In this document: piece after piece, positions 6,860-14,222 of the stretch
How positions within the stretch are numbered: the stretch's first letter is position 1
Layout of the letters: each line of letters begins with the position of its first letter
Assembly (NCBI GenBank): GCA_965371445.1
Contig: CBDUYN010000226.1
Location: forward strand, 1 to 14,222
Direction of reading: 5' to 3'
Origin: DASWIG01 sp965371445
GTDB taxonomy: Bacteria; Acidobacteriota; Thermoanaerobaculia; Multivoradales; J023
Length of the DNA: 14,222 bases
Position numbers and translations under genes: made by a program
The notes under the pieces: generated by a model
Databases searched by the model: none
The model's input: only the letters and a program-made list of their open reading frames with translations
Told to the model about the DNA's origin: nothing

Positions 6860-9265
6860 CTACGAGGTCACCAGCTCGCGGCGCAGGGCGGCGAAGGCGA
6901 TCACGTAGACGGCGCCGGCCCCCCACAGGACGGCCGCGAAGCCCAGGTTCATCGACACCACCACCGTCAGCACCGAGCCGACGACGCTCAGGCAGCCGTT
7001 GACCGCCCAGGCCCAGGGGATGATCTCCGGCCGGCGCTCGTCGAGCAGGCGGACCCCGTAGGCGAAGGGCACGCCGAGGAGCATCGAGAGAGGTGCCAGC
7101 AAGCCCACGGTCACCGCGAACCGCGCCGCGAGCGGCAGGTGGATCAGCGCCGCCACCAGCTGCGGGGAATAAAGCGCCGCGCCGGCGACACAGACCAGGA
7201 TGCCGAGCGGCACGATCCAGATCCGCCGGCTCGTCGTCGAGAAGCGTCCCGATAGAAGCAGGCTCCCCAGGCCGGAAAAGACCAGGATCGTGAAAAGGGT
7301 CACGGTGATCGAATAGAGCGGATGGCCGAGGAAGAGGGTGAGTTTTTGCATCAGCGCGATCTCGATCGCGATGAAGCCCAGCCCCATGCCGGAGAAGTAG
7401 ACCAGGTAGCGGCCGACGCCGCGGCGCGGGATCTTCCCCAGCCGGGTGAGGGGCAGGAGGATCAGGACGACGCTAAAGACGACGGCGAGAGCCAGCTGAG
7501 AGAGGATGAGAAAAGGATTGCCCTGCGAGATCGACGGGTTCTCGAGGACCTTGCTCCGCGCGGCGAGAAGATTCTGCCAGCGGTAGAAGTTGAAGAAGTA
7601 GGGCTCGTCGTCGCTCGTCGGCGTGATGTCGAACGGGTACTCCTCGATGAAGCGTTGCTTCTCGCTCGTGCGGATGAACTCCTCGACGGCACCGCCGAGC
7701 TCGCGCCCCGGCAGGTAGACCTGGCGGATCCCGCTCTCCTCGGCATACCGCTCGATCTCCGCGACCTCCGCTTCGGAAAAGGTGCCCTTCTTCACCAGCA
7801 CGGCCAGCTGGTGATCGGCCGTGGCGAGCGCCAGGATCCGGCGGGAGAGGTCCTCGCCGCCGAGCGCCGCGTGGACGTTCGAGAGCAGGCGCAGCACCTC
7901 GGCGTCGGCGGCGAGGCGCGTGATCTGCAGGATGCCGTCCTCCGCCAGGCGGGAGTACATCGTCTCGATGGCCTCGCGCGTGTAGAGGTAGTTTTCCGCC
8001 AGCACGTAGGCGCCGGAAGCGAGCGCCGCCCAGGTGTCGATGGCGGTCATCTGCACGACGTCGTAGGTGTCCGACTCCCTCATCAGGGCGCTTCGCCCCT
8101 CGCCGTAGACGAGCTCGACCGTGGGGTCCTCGAGGAGCCCGCGGGAGAACCGAGGCAGAATCTTCTCGTGGATGTCGACGATCGACCGGTGGAGCTCGAT
8201 CGCCTTGACGTGGCTCGCGCCGTGGAGCTTGGCCGCCCAGACGTCGTTGCCGCCGCCCAGGCCGATGATGAAGACCCGGGGCCGGTCTTTCAACCGTACG
8301 GCCGCCGTGTACATGGAGCGGTCGAGGATCTTGAGCCGTTCGGGGTGCTCGGACCAGTTGGCGATGAACGTCCCCGAGGAGGAGTCCTGGAGGATCAGCT
8401 TCTGCTCGGGGATCGGCGGCAAGCCGCGCCGGTTCTCACCCAGGGTGAAGACGTAGCGGCGGTTCGCGGGCACTTTGATCAGGTCGATCCGGCTGGTGGC
8501 CGACCACTTCGAGTAGCTGTCGACCTCGCCGGTGGGCGTCGAGACGTTCGGTGTGAGCTCGATGGAGCTCTTGTTGGGAACGGGAAACTTCGCGTCGAGC
8601 ACCGGCAGGACGGCAAGCCCCAAGACCGCGAGGACGACGCCCACGGCAAGAGCCGGCTTCCTCCACGGCCGCGGCACCGCGACGACGGTGGCGGCGAGCG
8701 CCAGGAGCGCCACCAGGACCAGGACGCCTCCCGCGCCCCACTCGGCGAGGAAGAGCGGGCAGAGCAAGCACCCCAGCCCCGCTCCGATCAGGTCGACGGC
8801 GTAGAGCCGGTTCACCCGCTCGGCGCCGAAGGTCAGGAGCATCCCGATTACGAGCCCGCCGAAAAACATCGGCAACGCCACCAGGAGGTTGAAACCGGCC
8901 AAGACGAGGAGGAGCCGGTCGAGCTCCTCGAAGCGGAGGCTCTCCCAGAGCCGGGTCGGCAGCGGGTAGAGGAGGAGGACGACGTAGGTTGTGACCACCG
9001 AAACCAGGTAGAGAGCACAGAAGCGGGCCAGGTAGGCCCTCTGGCGCTTCCTCCAGACCTCTTGGAAAAGCGCCAGCACGGAGCCGCTCGCTCCGATGCC
9101 GAGAAGGCAGTTGCTGACCACCAGGAAGGCGAAGTGGAAATAGAGACGCAGCGCACAGAGCCGCGTCAGCAGGATCTCGAAGGTGAGCATCGAGCAGGCG
9201 ACGAGGCCGATCGCCACGTACCTGTAGGCCCACTCGCGGTTTCTATCTTCACTCGTCGCCGTCAC
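6860..9265 (-). CDS. Polytopic membrane protein with a spermidine-synthase-like (SAM-binding) domain
   Basis: The 801-aa protein has hydrophobic helices at about residues 15-35, 42-66, 82-100, 117-146, 155-173, 178-197 and 203-222, a soluble domain at about 250-575, then further helices at about 583-606, 619-640, 651-672, 681-700, 712-740 and 749-795. The soluble part is like spermidine synthase: VFIIGLGGGND at 331-341 (SAM/dcSAM-binding loop), acidic AIELH at 355-359, YGEGRSAL at 387-394, YDVVQMTAID at 401-410 and SDDEPYFFNFY at 551-561. The catalytic D-x-x-D pair reads T407-x-x-D410, so normal aminopropyl transfer is doubtful. Fused membrane/spermidine-synthase-like proteins are widespread and mostly uncharacterised. 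The start is GTG at 9265, with GAGGG 7 bp upstream and 24 bp after the lipoprotein stop, so the two are probably co-transcribed. Its stop (TAG at 6860) touches the palindromic element. Confidence 0.88.
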   Translation of the reverse strand: MTATSEDRNREWAYRYVAIGLVACSMLTFEILLTRLCALRLYFHFAFLVVSNCLLGIGASGSVLALFQEVWRKRQRAYLARFCALYLVSVVTTYVVLLLYPLPTRLWESLRFEELDRLLLVLAGFNLLVALPMFFGGLVIGMLLTFGAERVNRLYAVDLIGAGLGCLLCPLFLAEWGAGGVLVLVALLALAATVVAVPRPWRKPALAVGVVLAVLGLAVLPVLDAKFPVPNKSSIELTPNVSTPTGEVDSYSKWSATSRIDLIKVPANRRYVFTLGENRRGLPPIPEQKLILQDSSSGTFIANWSEHPERLKILDRSMYTAAVRLKDRPRVFIIGLGGGNDVWAAKLHGASHVKAIELHRSIVDIHEKILPRFSRGLLEDPTVELVYGEGRSALMRESDTYDVVQMTAIDTWAALASGAYVLAENYLYTREAIETMYSRLAEDGILQITRLAADAEVLRLLSNVHAALGGEDLSRRILALATADHQLAVLVKKGTFSEAEVAEIERYAEESGIRQVYLPGRELGGAVEEFIRTSEKQRFIEEYPFDITPTSDDEPYFFNFYRWQNLLAARSKVLENPSISQGNPFLILSQLALAVVFSVVLILLPLTRLGKIPRRGVGRYLVYFSGMGLGFIAIEIALMQKLTLFLGHPLYSITVTLFTILVFSGLGSLLLSGRFSTTSRRIWIVPLGILVCVAGAALYSPQLVAALIHLPLAARFAVTVGLLAPLSMLLGVPFAYGVRLLDERRPEIIPWAWAVNGCLSVVGSVLTVVVSMNLGFAAVLWGAGAVYVIAFAALRRELVTS

Positions 9266-9289
9266 GCACGAACCCTCGCCGCGGCAGGA

Positions 9290-11620
9290 TCAAGGATCCT
9301 GCACGACCAGCTTCGAGGAGTTGCCGTCGGCCTTGTCGAGTGACTCCGTTCCCTTCTTGATCCGCATCACCGGCTCGTAGCTCCCCGCCACCGTGTAGGT
9401 GTGGCTCGTCACCGGCGCCAGCACGTTGACCTGAATCACATTGCGGAACACACCGTCGGTACTGTCCCAGTCGTACTCGTAACGCTCCGGCGAGCCGCCG
9501 ACCGAGACGTTGAACTCGATCGTCTCTCCGACGGTGAAGAAGCAGAAGCCTACCGGGCACTTCGCCCGGAACGTCTGGATGATCAAGGGATCGGGCTCGG
9601 GGACCACGATCGTGATCGTCTTCTGGAGGGGACCCTTGAGGCAGTTGCGCACCCTGGCGGTCACGTTGTAGGTGCCGCCGGCGGCATAGGTGTGGCTGGG
9701 ATTCAAGCCGAGCACCGGGTCGGAGGTCCAGCCGGTCGTCTGACCGTCGCCGAAGTTCCAGCGCCATTCGGCCGCCCCCGTCGTGGCGACGTGGAAGCCG
9801 ACGGTGGGCGTCGCCGTCAGGTCGGCGGTCGGGGCGGAGATGGCGAGTTGCGCATAGGAGAGGATCGAGACCGGATCGCTCGTCGCCGTCTTTCCCACCG
9901 GGTCAACGGCATTCGACACCCTGATCGTGGCGCTGTAGTCGCCGGGGACCGCGTCGGAAGGGACGGTCCACACGAACGGGTTGGTGGTGGCCTTCAAAGG
10001 AGGTGATCCGAGCGTCGGCGGCGCGGGGACGACTCTCGACCATTTGCCGGCGCTGCCGCTTTCGAAATCGTCGTGGAAGATCACCGTCCCCGAATTCACT
10101 TGCCACTCGAACGTCAGGGGAGGCTGGCCGCTCGCGCCGATCGCCGTGAACGTGACCTGCGAGCAGACGAACGCCTCGGTGACGTCGGCCTCCACCGCGG
10201 CGACCCTCGGCTCGGGGACGGTCGAGACCTGGTGCGAGTCGAGGAAGCCGAACGCCGCCCGGTAGAGGACGTTGCCCTTCATCCTGGCGTGCCGGGGAGC
10301 CATGGCGTTGAAACCGAAGCAGGGCTCGTAGTACCAGCCCCAGTAGCCGCCGGGGTGGACCTTGGGTGTCAGCTCGATCAGGTTCGTCGGGTCGCTCGCG
10401 TCGAAGAAGTACTCGCGCTGCGGCACGCAGATCGGGTTCGCGGCTCGGGTGATCGTGGTGGTCCCCACGTAGAGGTAGGGCTTTCCGCTGCCGTCGAAGG
10501 AAACGTCGACGGTCAAGGGCACCACCGCGACCGAGGCGTCCGGGGTGGAGTAGGTCACCGGGCTCGGAAGACCGCTACACCCGCCGGGGCTCGCGATACA
10601 GCTCACGTCGTAGACCCACAGCTCGCCCTGCCGGGCCGGGTTGCCGACGGGGAGCGCCAGAAAGAACTTGCTGGCTTGCCTCCACATAGCGGCCTCGCCG
10701 ATGGCGGTCACACCGCTCAGGTTCGCCTGGAGCTTGACCGCCGGAGGGGTGCCGGGGAACGAGGCGGCGGTGCTCATGTCAAAGACCTTCAGGCTCAGGA
10801 GGTTACGGTAGAAGACGTACTTGCCGACTCCGGTGACGTAGGCGCTGGTCGAGGAGCCTGAAGCCAGGATCCCCTTGGAGACACCGGGGCAGCTCTCGGC
10901 CGGCTCGTGGCACCCGGCAAGGCTCGACGCGGCGGTCATGTCGTAGAGGCGCAGGTCCTTGCCGTCGACCGCGAAGGCGAAGTCCCGCAGACCGATCCCG
11001 GTGGCGTAGACGTTGCGTACGAAGGTGTCGCTGTCCTGGTAATGGGCCTCGACGTTATTCTTCGTCGTCGTGTTCCAGATGATGATCCCGAGGTCCTCGA
11101 CCCCGGTTACCGCGAGGTTCGAGTTACCGGCAGGAACCGAGATCGAAGTCAGCAAGAAGTTCTTGTCGGTAAAGCCCCAAACGGGTGCTTTCTCCGAAGC
11201 GTCGACAAAGCGAAACTGCGTCGGTGCCGCGGGGTTCGAGATGTTGTAGAGCATCATCCCCTGACCCGTGGCCGTGAAAAGGACGTTGCCCTCGATGTCG
11301 AGGGCGTGGAAGAAAGGCCTGTCGCCCGGCTCGCCCCGGATCGAGGTCGAATCCGCGATCGGACAGGTGGCACACTTGTTGGTGAGCCGGACCGGCTGGA
11401 GGAAGTCCCAGCGGTCCTGGGGGACCCTTCGCGCCGGCGTCCGGCTGGGCTCGAAGAGACCGAGCGGCTCTTCGCCGGGGCCGACAACACCGAGGGACTC
11501 CTCGCCCTCCCCCAACGGAGCGTCCCTGTGGACGCCCGAGCAGGCCAGGACGCAGAGCATCAGCAGCCATCCCAGAGTCGTGAAACGTCGAGAACCCGAG
11601 AGCTTCCCCTTCAACATCAT
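9290..11620 (-). CDS. Beta-propeller/PKD-domain lipoprotein
   Basis: A 776-aa predicted exported lipoprotein. An Arg-containing N-terminus and hydrophobic run end in VLAC, with lipidated Cys27. Residues about 100-465 hold repeated beta-rich units (FFHALDIEGNVLFTATGQG, LYNISNPAAPTQF, LRLYDMTAASS, LKVFDMSTA, LWVYDVS) resembling LVIVD-type propeller blades. Cysteine pairs at 83/86, 237/244 and 341/348 may form disulfides outside the cytoplasm. About 476-590 is Ig-like and contains an inserted FHDDFESGSAGKWS segment. About 595-672 is a canonical PKD domain (WRWNFGDG at 619-626, PSHTYAAGGTYNVTARV). About 678-776 is a second PKD-like module with CPVGFC and RYEYDWDSTDGVFRNV. Such proteins usually bind carbohydrate or protein partners at the surface; no enzyme motif is seen. 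Two adjacent ATGs (11620, 11617) follow GGAGGAG, and the second is better spaced. It is followed 24 bp later by the membrane protein gene. Confidence 0.87.
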   Translation of the reverse strand: MMLKGKLSGSRRFTTLGWLLMLCVLACSGVHRDAPLGEGEESLGVVGPGEEPLGLFEPSRTPARRVPQDRWDFLQPVRLTNKCATCPIADSTSIRGEPGDRPFFHALDIEGNVLFTATGQGMMLYNISNPAAPTQFRFVDASEKAPVWGFTDKNFLLTSISVPAGNSNLAVTGVEDLGIIIWNTTTKNNVEAHYQDSDTFVRNVYATGIGLRDFAFAVDGKDLRLYDMTAASSLAGCHEPAESCPGVSKGILASGSSTSAYVTGVGKYVFYRNLLSLKVFDMSTAASFPGTPPAVKLQANLSGVTAIGEAAMWRQASKFFLALPVGNPARQGELWVYDVSCIASPGGCSGLPSPVTYSTPDASVAVVPLTVDVSFDGSGKPYLYVGTTTITRAANPICVPQREYFFDASDPTNLIELTPKVHPGGYWGWYYEPCFGFNAMAPRHARMKGNVLYRAAFGFLDSHQVSTVPEPRVAAVEADVTEAFVCSQVTFTAIGASGQPPLTFEWQVNSGTVIFHDDFESGSAGKWSRVVPAPPTLGSPPLKATTNPFVWTVPSDAVPGDYSATIRVSNAVDPVGKTATSDPVSILSYAQLAISAPTADLTATPTVGFHVATTGAAEWRWNFGDGQTTGWTSDPVLGLNPSHTYAAGGTYNVTARVRNCLKGPLQKTITIVVPEPDPLIIQTFRAKCPVGFCFFTVGETIEFNVSVGGSPERYEYDWDSTDGVFRNVIQVNVLAPVTSHTYTVAGSYEPVMRIKKGTESLDKADGNSSKLVVQDP

Positions 11621-11763
11621 GTGCTCCTCCGTTTTGTCTCCGCAGAGGTGAACAGAATCCGGCGTCGATCGAGTGATGGGTCTGTCGATGACTATCCTAT
11701 CGCGATTCCGGACCTCTTGAAGGATTCAGACCCTCGGGAACCGGATTTTGTTTATTCACTCCT
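11621..11763 (-). promoter_or_regulatory. Leader/intergenic region with nested complementary segments and a weak promoter candidate
   Basis: This 143-bp gap separates the GT2 stop from the lipoprotein start and is AT-richer than its surroundings. Three pairs of complementary segments are nested in order: 11656-11662 with 11741-11747 (AATCCGG/CCGGATT), 11678-11684 with 11727-11733 (GGGTCTG/CAGACCC), and 11694-11698 with 11721-11725 (ATCCT/AGGAT). A weak minus-strand promoter could be TTCAAG (11721-11716), 16 bp, then TAGGAT (11699-11694), but it would start transcription inside the structure, so the two readings conflict. GGAGGAG at 11630-11624 is the ribosome site of the lipoprotein gene. Confidence 0.35.
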
Positions 11764-12834
11764 TCAACTTCTGGGTGCCGTGGAGCCGCGGAGCTCCAGA
11801 GTCCGTGCTTCGAGCTCGCGGCCGGCGGCGTCGACCGTACGCAGGTAGTACGTCCCCGCCGGCAGGCGGCCGGCGATTTCCGCGCCGAGCTCCCAGCAGG
11901 CCTCGCCGGCCCACGGCCGTGCCGCCGCCGGATATCCCACACCCGCGGCCGAAAGCTCCAGCCAGGCGGGAGAGCCGTTCCCAACGACGCCCTCGGCGGC
12001 CGGCCGTGCAGGCTTGCGCCATGCCCGATCGAGCGACTCGAGCAAGCCCGAGAAGGCCGTGCCGTAGAAACGCCGGCGAAATCGCCGCGCCGATTCGACG
12101 AACCAGCCCGCGGCCCCCGGCTCGCCGACGGTGCTCTGGGCATACAGGTGGACCGCCTCGGCCTCAGGCACGTAAAGCGCCTCACCGCCGCGGCGCCGCA
12201 GCCGCTCGAGGAAGTCGGTTTCCTCGAAGTAGAGCCGGTAGCCCTCGTCGAACCCGCCGAGCTCCTCCCAGGCACGGCGACGGAAGGCGAGGAGCGCACC
12301 GCTCAGCTCATAGGAGCGGAGCCGTTCCCGGCTCGTCCAGAAGCGGTGGACGTGACGACGCCAGCGCCGGCGACCGACACGCGCCCAGAAGGCGCTCCGC
12401 TCCCCGGCGAGGCGCAGCAGCTCCTCACGCCGTGTGCGCCGCTCGTTCGGAGGCAGGAGGAAATGCCGGTCGCGGTCCCAGTAGAAGCGCGGCCCGGCGG
12501 CCGACGCACCCTGTTCGAGAGCCTTCAGGAGGGCCGCCGCGCACCCCGGCAGCACCTCGACGTCGGGATTCATCAGGATCACCGCCTCCGCGCCGCTCGC
12601 ACGGACGCCCAGGTTCGCCCCGCCGGCGTAACCGAGGTTTCGCCCCTCCTCCGGCACCAGGAGCCGGACGTCCAGGGACAAGAGAACCTCCCGTTCCTTC
12701 GCCGAGCTGCCGTTGTCGACCAGGAACCATTCCGCTTCGAGGCCACAATCCCGGAGGTCCGCCGCCAGGGCCTCGTAGGCCGCCACGGCGAGCTCCGCCG
12801 TGTGGTAGTGGACGAGGACGACGGCGAGCTTCAA
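11764..12834 (-). CDS. GT2 family glycosyltransferase with C-terminal beta-rich module
   Basis: A 356-aa predicted GT-A glycosyltransferase. It shows VVLVHYHTAEL at residues 5-15, FLVDNGSS at 37-44, NLGYAGGANLGVRAS at 66-80, the DXD-type NPDVEVLPG at 89-97, LSGALLAFRR at 177-186 and EETDFLERLRRRG at 204-216, all typical of rhamnosyltransferase-like GT2 enzymes. Residues 150-170 are strongly basic. Residues about 285-356 are not part of the catalytic domain; LPAGTYYLRTVDAAGRELEARTLEL resembles the last strands of FlgD-type Ig or carbohydrate-binding beta modules, although there is no signal peptide. The start is TTG at 12834, overlapping the GT4 stop as TTGA with GGAGGG 5 bp upstream. The open frame runs further upstream to 13263, but that part is antisense-like shadow of the GT4 gene. 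The pair probably adds consecutive sugars to one glycan. Confidence 0.88.
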   Translation of the reverse strand: MKLAVVLVHYHTAELAVAAYEALAADLRDCGLEAEWFLVDNGSSAKEREVLLSLDVRLLVPEEGRNLGYAGGANLGVRASGAEAVILMNPDVEVLPGCAAALLKALEQGASAAGPRFYWDRDRHFLLPPNERRTRREELLRLAGERSAFWARVGRRRWRRHVHRFWTSRERLRSYELSGALLAFRRRAWEELGGFDEGYRLYFEETDFLERLRRRGGEALYVPEAEAVHLYAQSTVGEPGAAGWFVESARRFRRRFYGTAFSGLLESLDRAWRKPARPAAEGVVGNGSPAWLELSAAGVGYPAAARPWAGEACWELGAEIAGRLPAGTYYLRTVDAAGRELEARTLELRGSTAPRS

Positions 12835-13877
12835 GCCGTCCCTCCGAGCTCGTCGCGCCAGGCGCCCGAGGCCACCCAGCGAAGCGCCTCCTCGGCCTCC
12901 TGAGCCGAGCGCTCCTCCGTGTAGCGGCGCGCCACCTCGCGCCCGCGGCGGCGCAGGCGGCGCCAGTGGCCGCGGGAGGTGAGGACCTCCTCGGCCGCGT
13001 CGGCGAAGGCGCGGGGCTCGTCGAACGGCACCAGGACCGCCGCGCCGCCGGTCCAGCCGCGGAACGAGGAGACGTCGGAGGCAACCGCCGGCACGCCGCA
13101 GGCCATCGCCTCGAGCACCGGCAAGCCGAAGCCTTCCTGCTCCCAGGAGGCCGCCAGGAGGAGGTCGCAGCTGCGGACCAGGCGGGGGACGTCCTCGGGC
13201 CGGAGGTGCTCGTGGAATTCGTCGGCGGCGACGACCTCCCGCTCGGCGTCGCAGAGCGGCCACTGCGAGAGCCGGACGAGCTCGCAGTCAAGGCCGCGTC
13301 GGCGCAGCTCCACCACGGCCCGAAGCGAGGTCTCGACGCCCTTCCAGTCGATCTCAAAAGGCGAGGTGACGAGGATCCGCGGCCGCTCGCCGGGAGCTCG
13401 GAAGCGCCAGGCCGGCCGCCAATAGGGCTCGAGCGGCTGCGCCACGACCCGCGCCGGACGGCCGAAGCGCTCACCGAGCATCCGCGCCAGGTGATCGGAG
13501 ACCGCCATCGCCGGCACCGGCGCGGCGTAGGCTTCGTGGATCGCGGCGTGCTCGTCGCGATTGTGGGTGTAGATCCCCTCGAAGCCCTGGCAGTAGTGGA
13601 CCACCTCGCCGCGGGCCCCGGCGAGGGCCCGGCCGATCGTCGTCCAGTAGCTCGCCACGGTGACGTCGGCGGCCGGGACGTCGTCCGGGTCGAGCCCCGC
13701 CGTCTGGCGAAAGTCCGCCGCCAGGCGGAACCACTCCGGCGGCGGGCCGGGGCTTGCGACCGTCACCCGGTGGCCGCGGCGCGCCATCAGGTTCGCCTGC
13801 TGGAGGACGACCTTGACGCCGCCGAACAGCAGCGTGTCCTCTAGCAGGTAGGCGATCGACAGGGAATGGCGAGACAT
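12831..13877 (-). CDS. GT4 family glycosyltransferase
   Basis: A 348-aa predicted retaining GT-B glycosyltransferase. The N-terminal lobe starts LSIAYLLEDTLLFGGVKVV, where GGVKVV (19-24) is the glycine-rich donor/acceptor loop, followed by NLMARRGHRVTVAS. HYCQGFEGIYTHN lies at 94-106. The C-terminal lobe has ILVTSPFEIDWKGVETSL (168-185) and the EX7E motif in WEQEGFGLPVLEAMACGVP (E248 and E256), followed by AVASD. The length is normal for the family. The ATG at 13877 is chosen because the fold begins immediately after it; the frame stays open to 14186, but that part lacks protein-like features and lies over another gene. No Shine-Dalgarno is visible, since the preceding bases are a C run, so translation may depend on the upstream gene or on the RNA structure just before the start. 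The sugar and acceptor are unknown. Confidence 0.9.
   Translation of the reverse strand: MSRHSLSIAYLLEDTLLFGGVKVVLQQANLMARRGHRVTVASPGPPPEWFRLAADFRQTAGLDPDDVPAADVTVASYWTTIGRALAGARGEVVHYCQGFEGIYTHNRDEHAAIHEAYAAPVPAMAVSDHLARMLGERFGRPARVVAQPLEPYWRPAWRFRAPGERPRILVTSPFEIDWKGVETSLRAVVELRRRGLDCELVRLSQWPLCDAEREVVAADEFHEHLRPEDVPRLVRSCDLLLAASWEQEGFGLPVLEAMACGVPAVASDVSSFRGWTGGAAVLVPFDEPRAFADAAEEVLTSRGHWRRLRRRGREVARRYTEERSAQEAEEALRWVASGAWRDELGGTA
12840..12845 (-). promoter_or_regulatory. Ribosome binding site supporting a TTG start
   Basis: GGAGGG on the minus strand, 5 bp before the TTG at 12834, inside the 3' end of the GT4 gene. It settles the non-ATG start of the following GT2 gene. Confidence 0.6.
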
Positions 13878-13885
13878 AGGGGGGC

Positions 13886-13917
13886 AGCGAGGAGGTGCGA
13901 AGCCCTCGCTCCGCACC
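13886..13917 (-). promoter_or_regulatory. Intercistronic RNA hairpin with a mutually exclusive alternative
   Basis: On the minus strand GGTGCGGAGC, loop GAGG, GCTTCGCACC form a 10-bp stem (13917-13908 with 13903-13894). Its one imperfect pair is G-U in minus-strand RNA but A-C on the plus strand, so a leftward RNA is favoured. AGCGAGG (13910-13904), which covers the inner stem and loop, is also perfectly complementary to CCTCGCT just downstream (13892-13886), giving a competing hairpin. The pair of structures lies between a stop (13928) and the start of the GT4 gene (13877). Terminator, attenuator or translational control are all possible; no U run follows. Confidence 0.45.
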
Positions 13918-13927
13918 CGCCCTCGGC

Positions 13928-14222
13928 CTAGTTCACGCCCAGATTGGAGTTGTTCTGGTCTTTCTGTTCCACCGAATCCGCCCCCTTTACGATACGCAGC
14001 ACCGGCTTGAAGGGTCCCGCCGTCTGGTAGATGTGGGTAGTCACCACCGTCGTCGACGACTGCTCCACGTTGCGAAAAACGCCGTCGGAGCTGGTCCAGT
14101 CGTACTCGTAGCGATCCGGTGAGCCGGTCGTCTCGACATCCCAGGTGATCGTTTGTCCGATGCTGAAGGCGCAGAAACCGCCGCACTGGGCTTTGAACTT
14201 CACGATGCTGAGCCCCTCCGGC
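13928..14222 (-). CDS. C-terminal end of a PKD-type exported protein (cut by the window edge)
   Basis: Only the last 97 residues or so are in the window. The frame is open to the right edge and no credible start is present; a GTG at 14203 is internal, because the upstream residues PEGLSIV align with PEPDPLIIQ of the paralogue. The fragment is a PKD-like module: FKAQCGGFCAF with two close cysteines, SIGQTITWDV, GSPDRYEYDWTSSDGVFRNV, THIYQTAGPFKPVLRIVKG and an Asn/Asp/Gln-rich end. About half of its residues match the C-terminal module of the propeller/PKD lipoprotein at 9290-11620, so the missing part may also be a long exported protein. It precedes the GT4/GT2 pair by 50 bp and may share their transcript. 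Function is probably surface binding, inferred from the family. Confidence 0.75.
   Translation of the reverse strand, partial: PEGLSIVKFKAQCGGFCAFSIGQTITWDVETTGSPDRYEYDWTSSDGVFRNVEQSSTTVVTTHIYQTAGPFKPVLRIVKGADSVEQKDQNNSNLGVN

Noticed and set aside
7322..9343. 673-codon plus-strand open frame opposite the membrane protein
   Set aside because: The product is almost wholly charged (Glu/Asp/Arg/Gln) and motif-free, while the minus frame shows membrane helices and a recognisable binding loop.
11748..13844. 698-codon plus-strand open frame opposite the GT4/GT2 pair
   Set aside because: Arg/Pro-rich low-complexity product; the minus strand carries two well-formed glycosyltransferases.
13878..14186. 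Extended N-terminus for the GT4 gene starting at 14186
   Set aside because: The extension has no domain features and lies in another frame over the PKD-type fragment, which aligns with its paralogue; the GT4 fold starts right after 13877.

Overview
The window is about 14.2 kb of very GC-rich, densely coded bacterial DNA with no rRNA, tRNA, CRISPR array, transposase or phage gene that I can recognise. There is no strong taxonomic marker. The high GC, the PKD/beta-propeller lipoproteins, the glycosyltransferases with accessory tails and the C/G-run palindromic repeat would suit an Acidobacteriota-like or other environmental high-GC Gram-negative genome, but that is inference only. The lipobox implies that envelope lipoproteins are made.

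Right part, minus strand (14222 to 6860): the end of a PKD-type protein whose start lies beyond the right edge; a GT4 glycosyltransferase; a GT2 glycosyltransferase whose TTG start overlaps the GT4 stop; a 143-bp gap with nested complementary segments; a beta-propeller/PKD lipoprotein; and an 801-aa membrane protein with a spermidine-synthase-like domain between two sets of transmembrane helices. The C-terminal module of the lipoprotein is paralogous to the protein cut by the right edge.

Middle (6770-6859): an almost perfectly palindromic C/G-run element fills the whole gap between two convergent stop codons.

Left part: a plus-strand GNAT-type acyltransferase (5381-6769) with a degenerate methyltransferase-like N-terminus. 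Diverging from it on the minus strand are a PIG-L deacetylase/GT2/coiled-coil fusion, a GT4-like glycosyltransferase, a second GT2 glycosyltransferase (these three joined by 4-bp stop/start overlaps) and a small hypothetical protein. GC-rich hairpins follow at 1-92.

Taken together the window looks like an accessory surface-glycan locus. It has five glycosyltransferase domains, a predicted N-deacetylase and a predicted N-acyltransferase that could trim and re-acylate an amino sugar, and exported proteins that may sit at the surface. The domain fusions, the paralogous PKD modules and the RNA-structure candidates between genes are the parts most worth a second look. I do not see a defence system or other clearly new machinery, and the substrate of every enzyme here is unknown.
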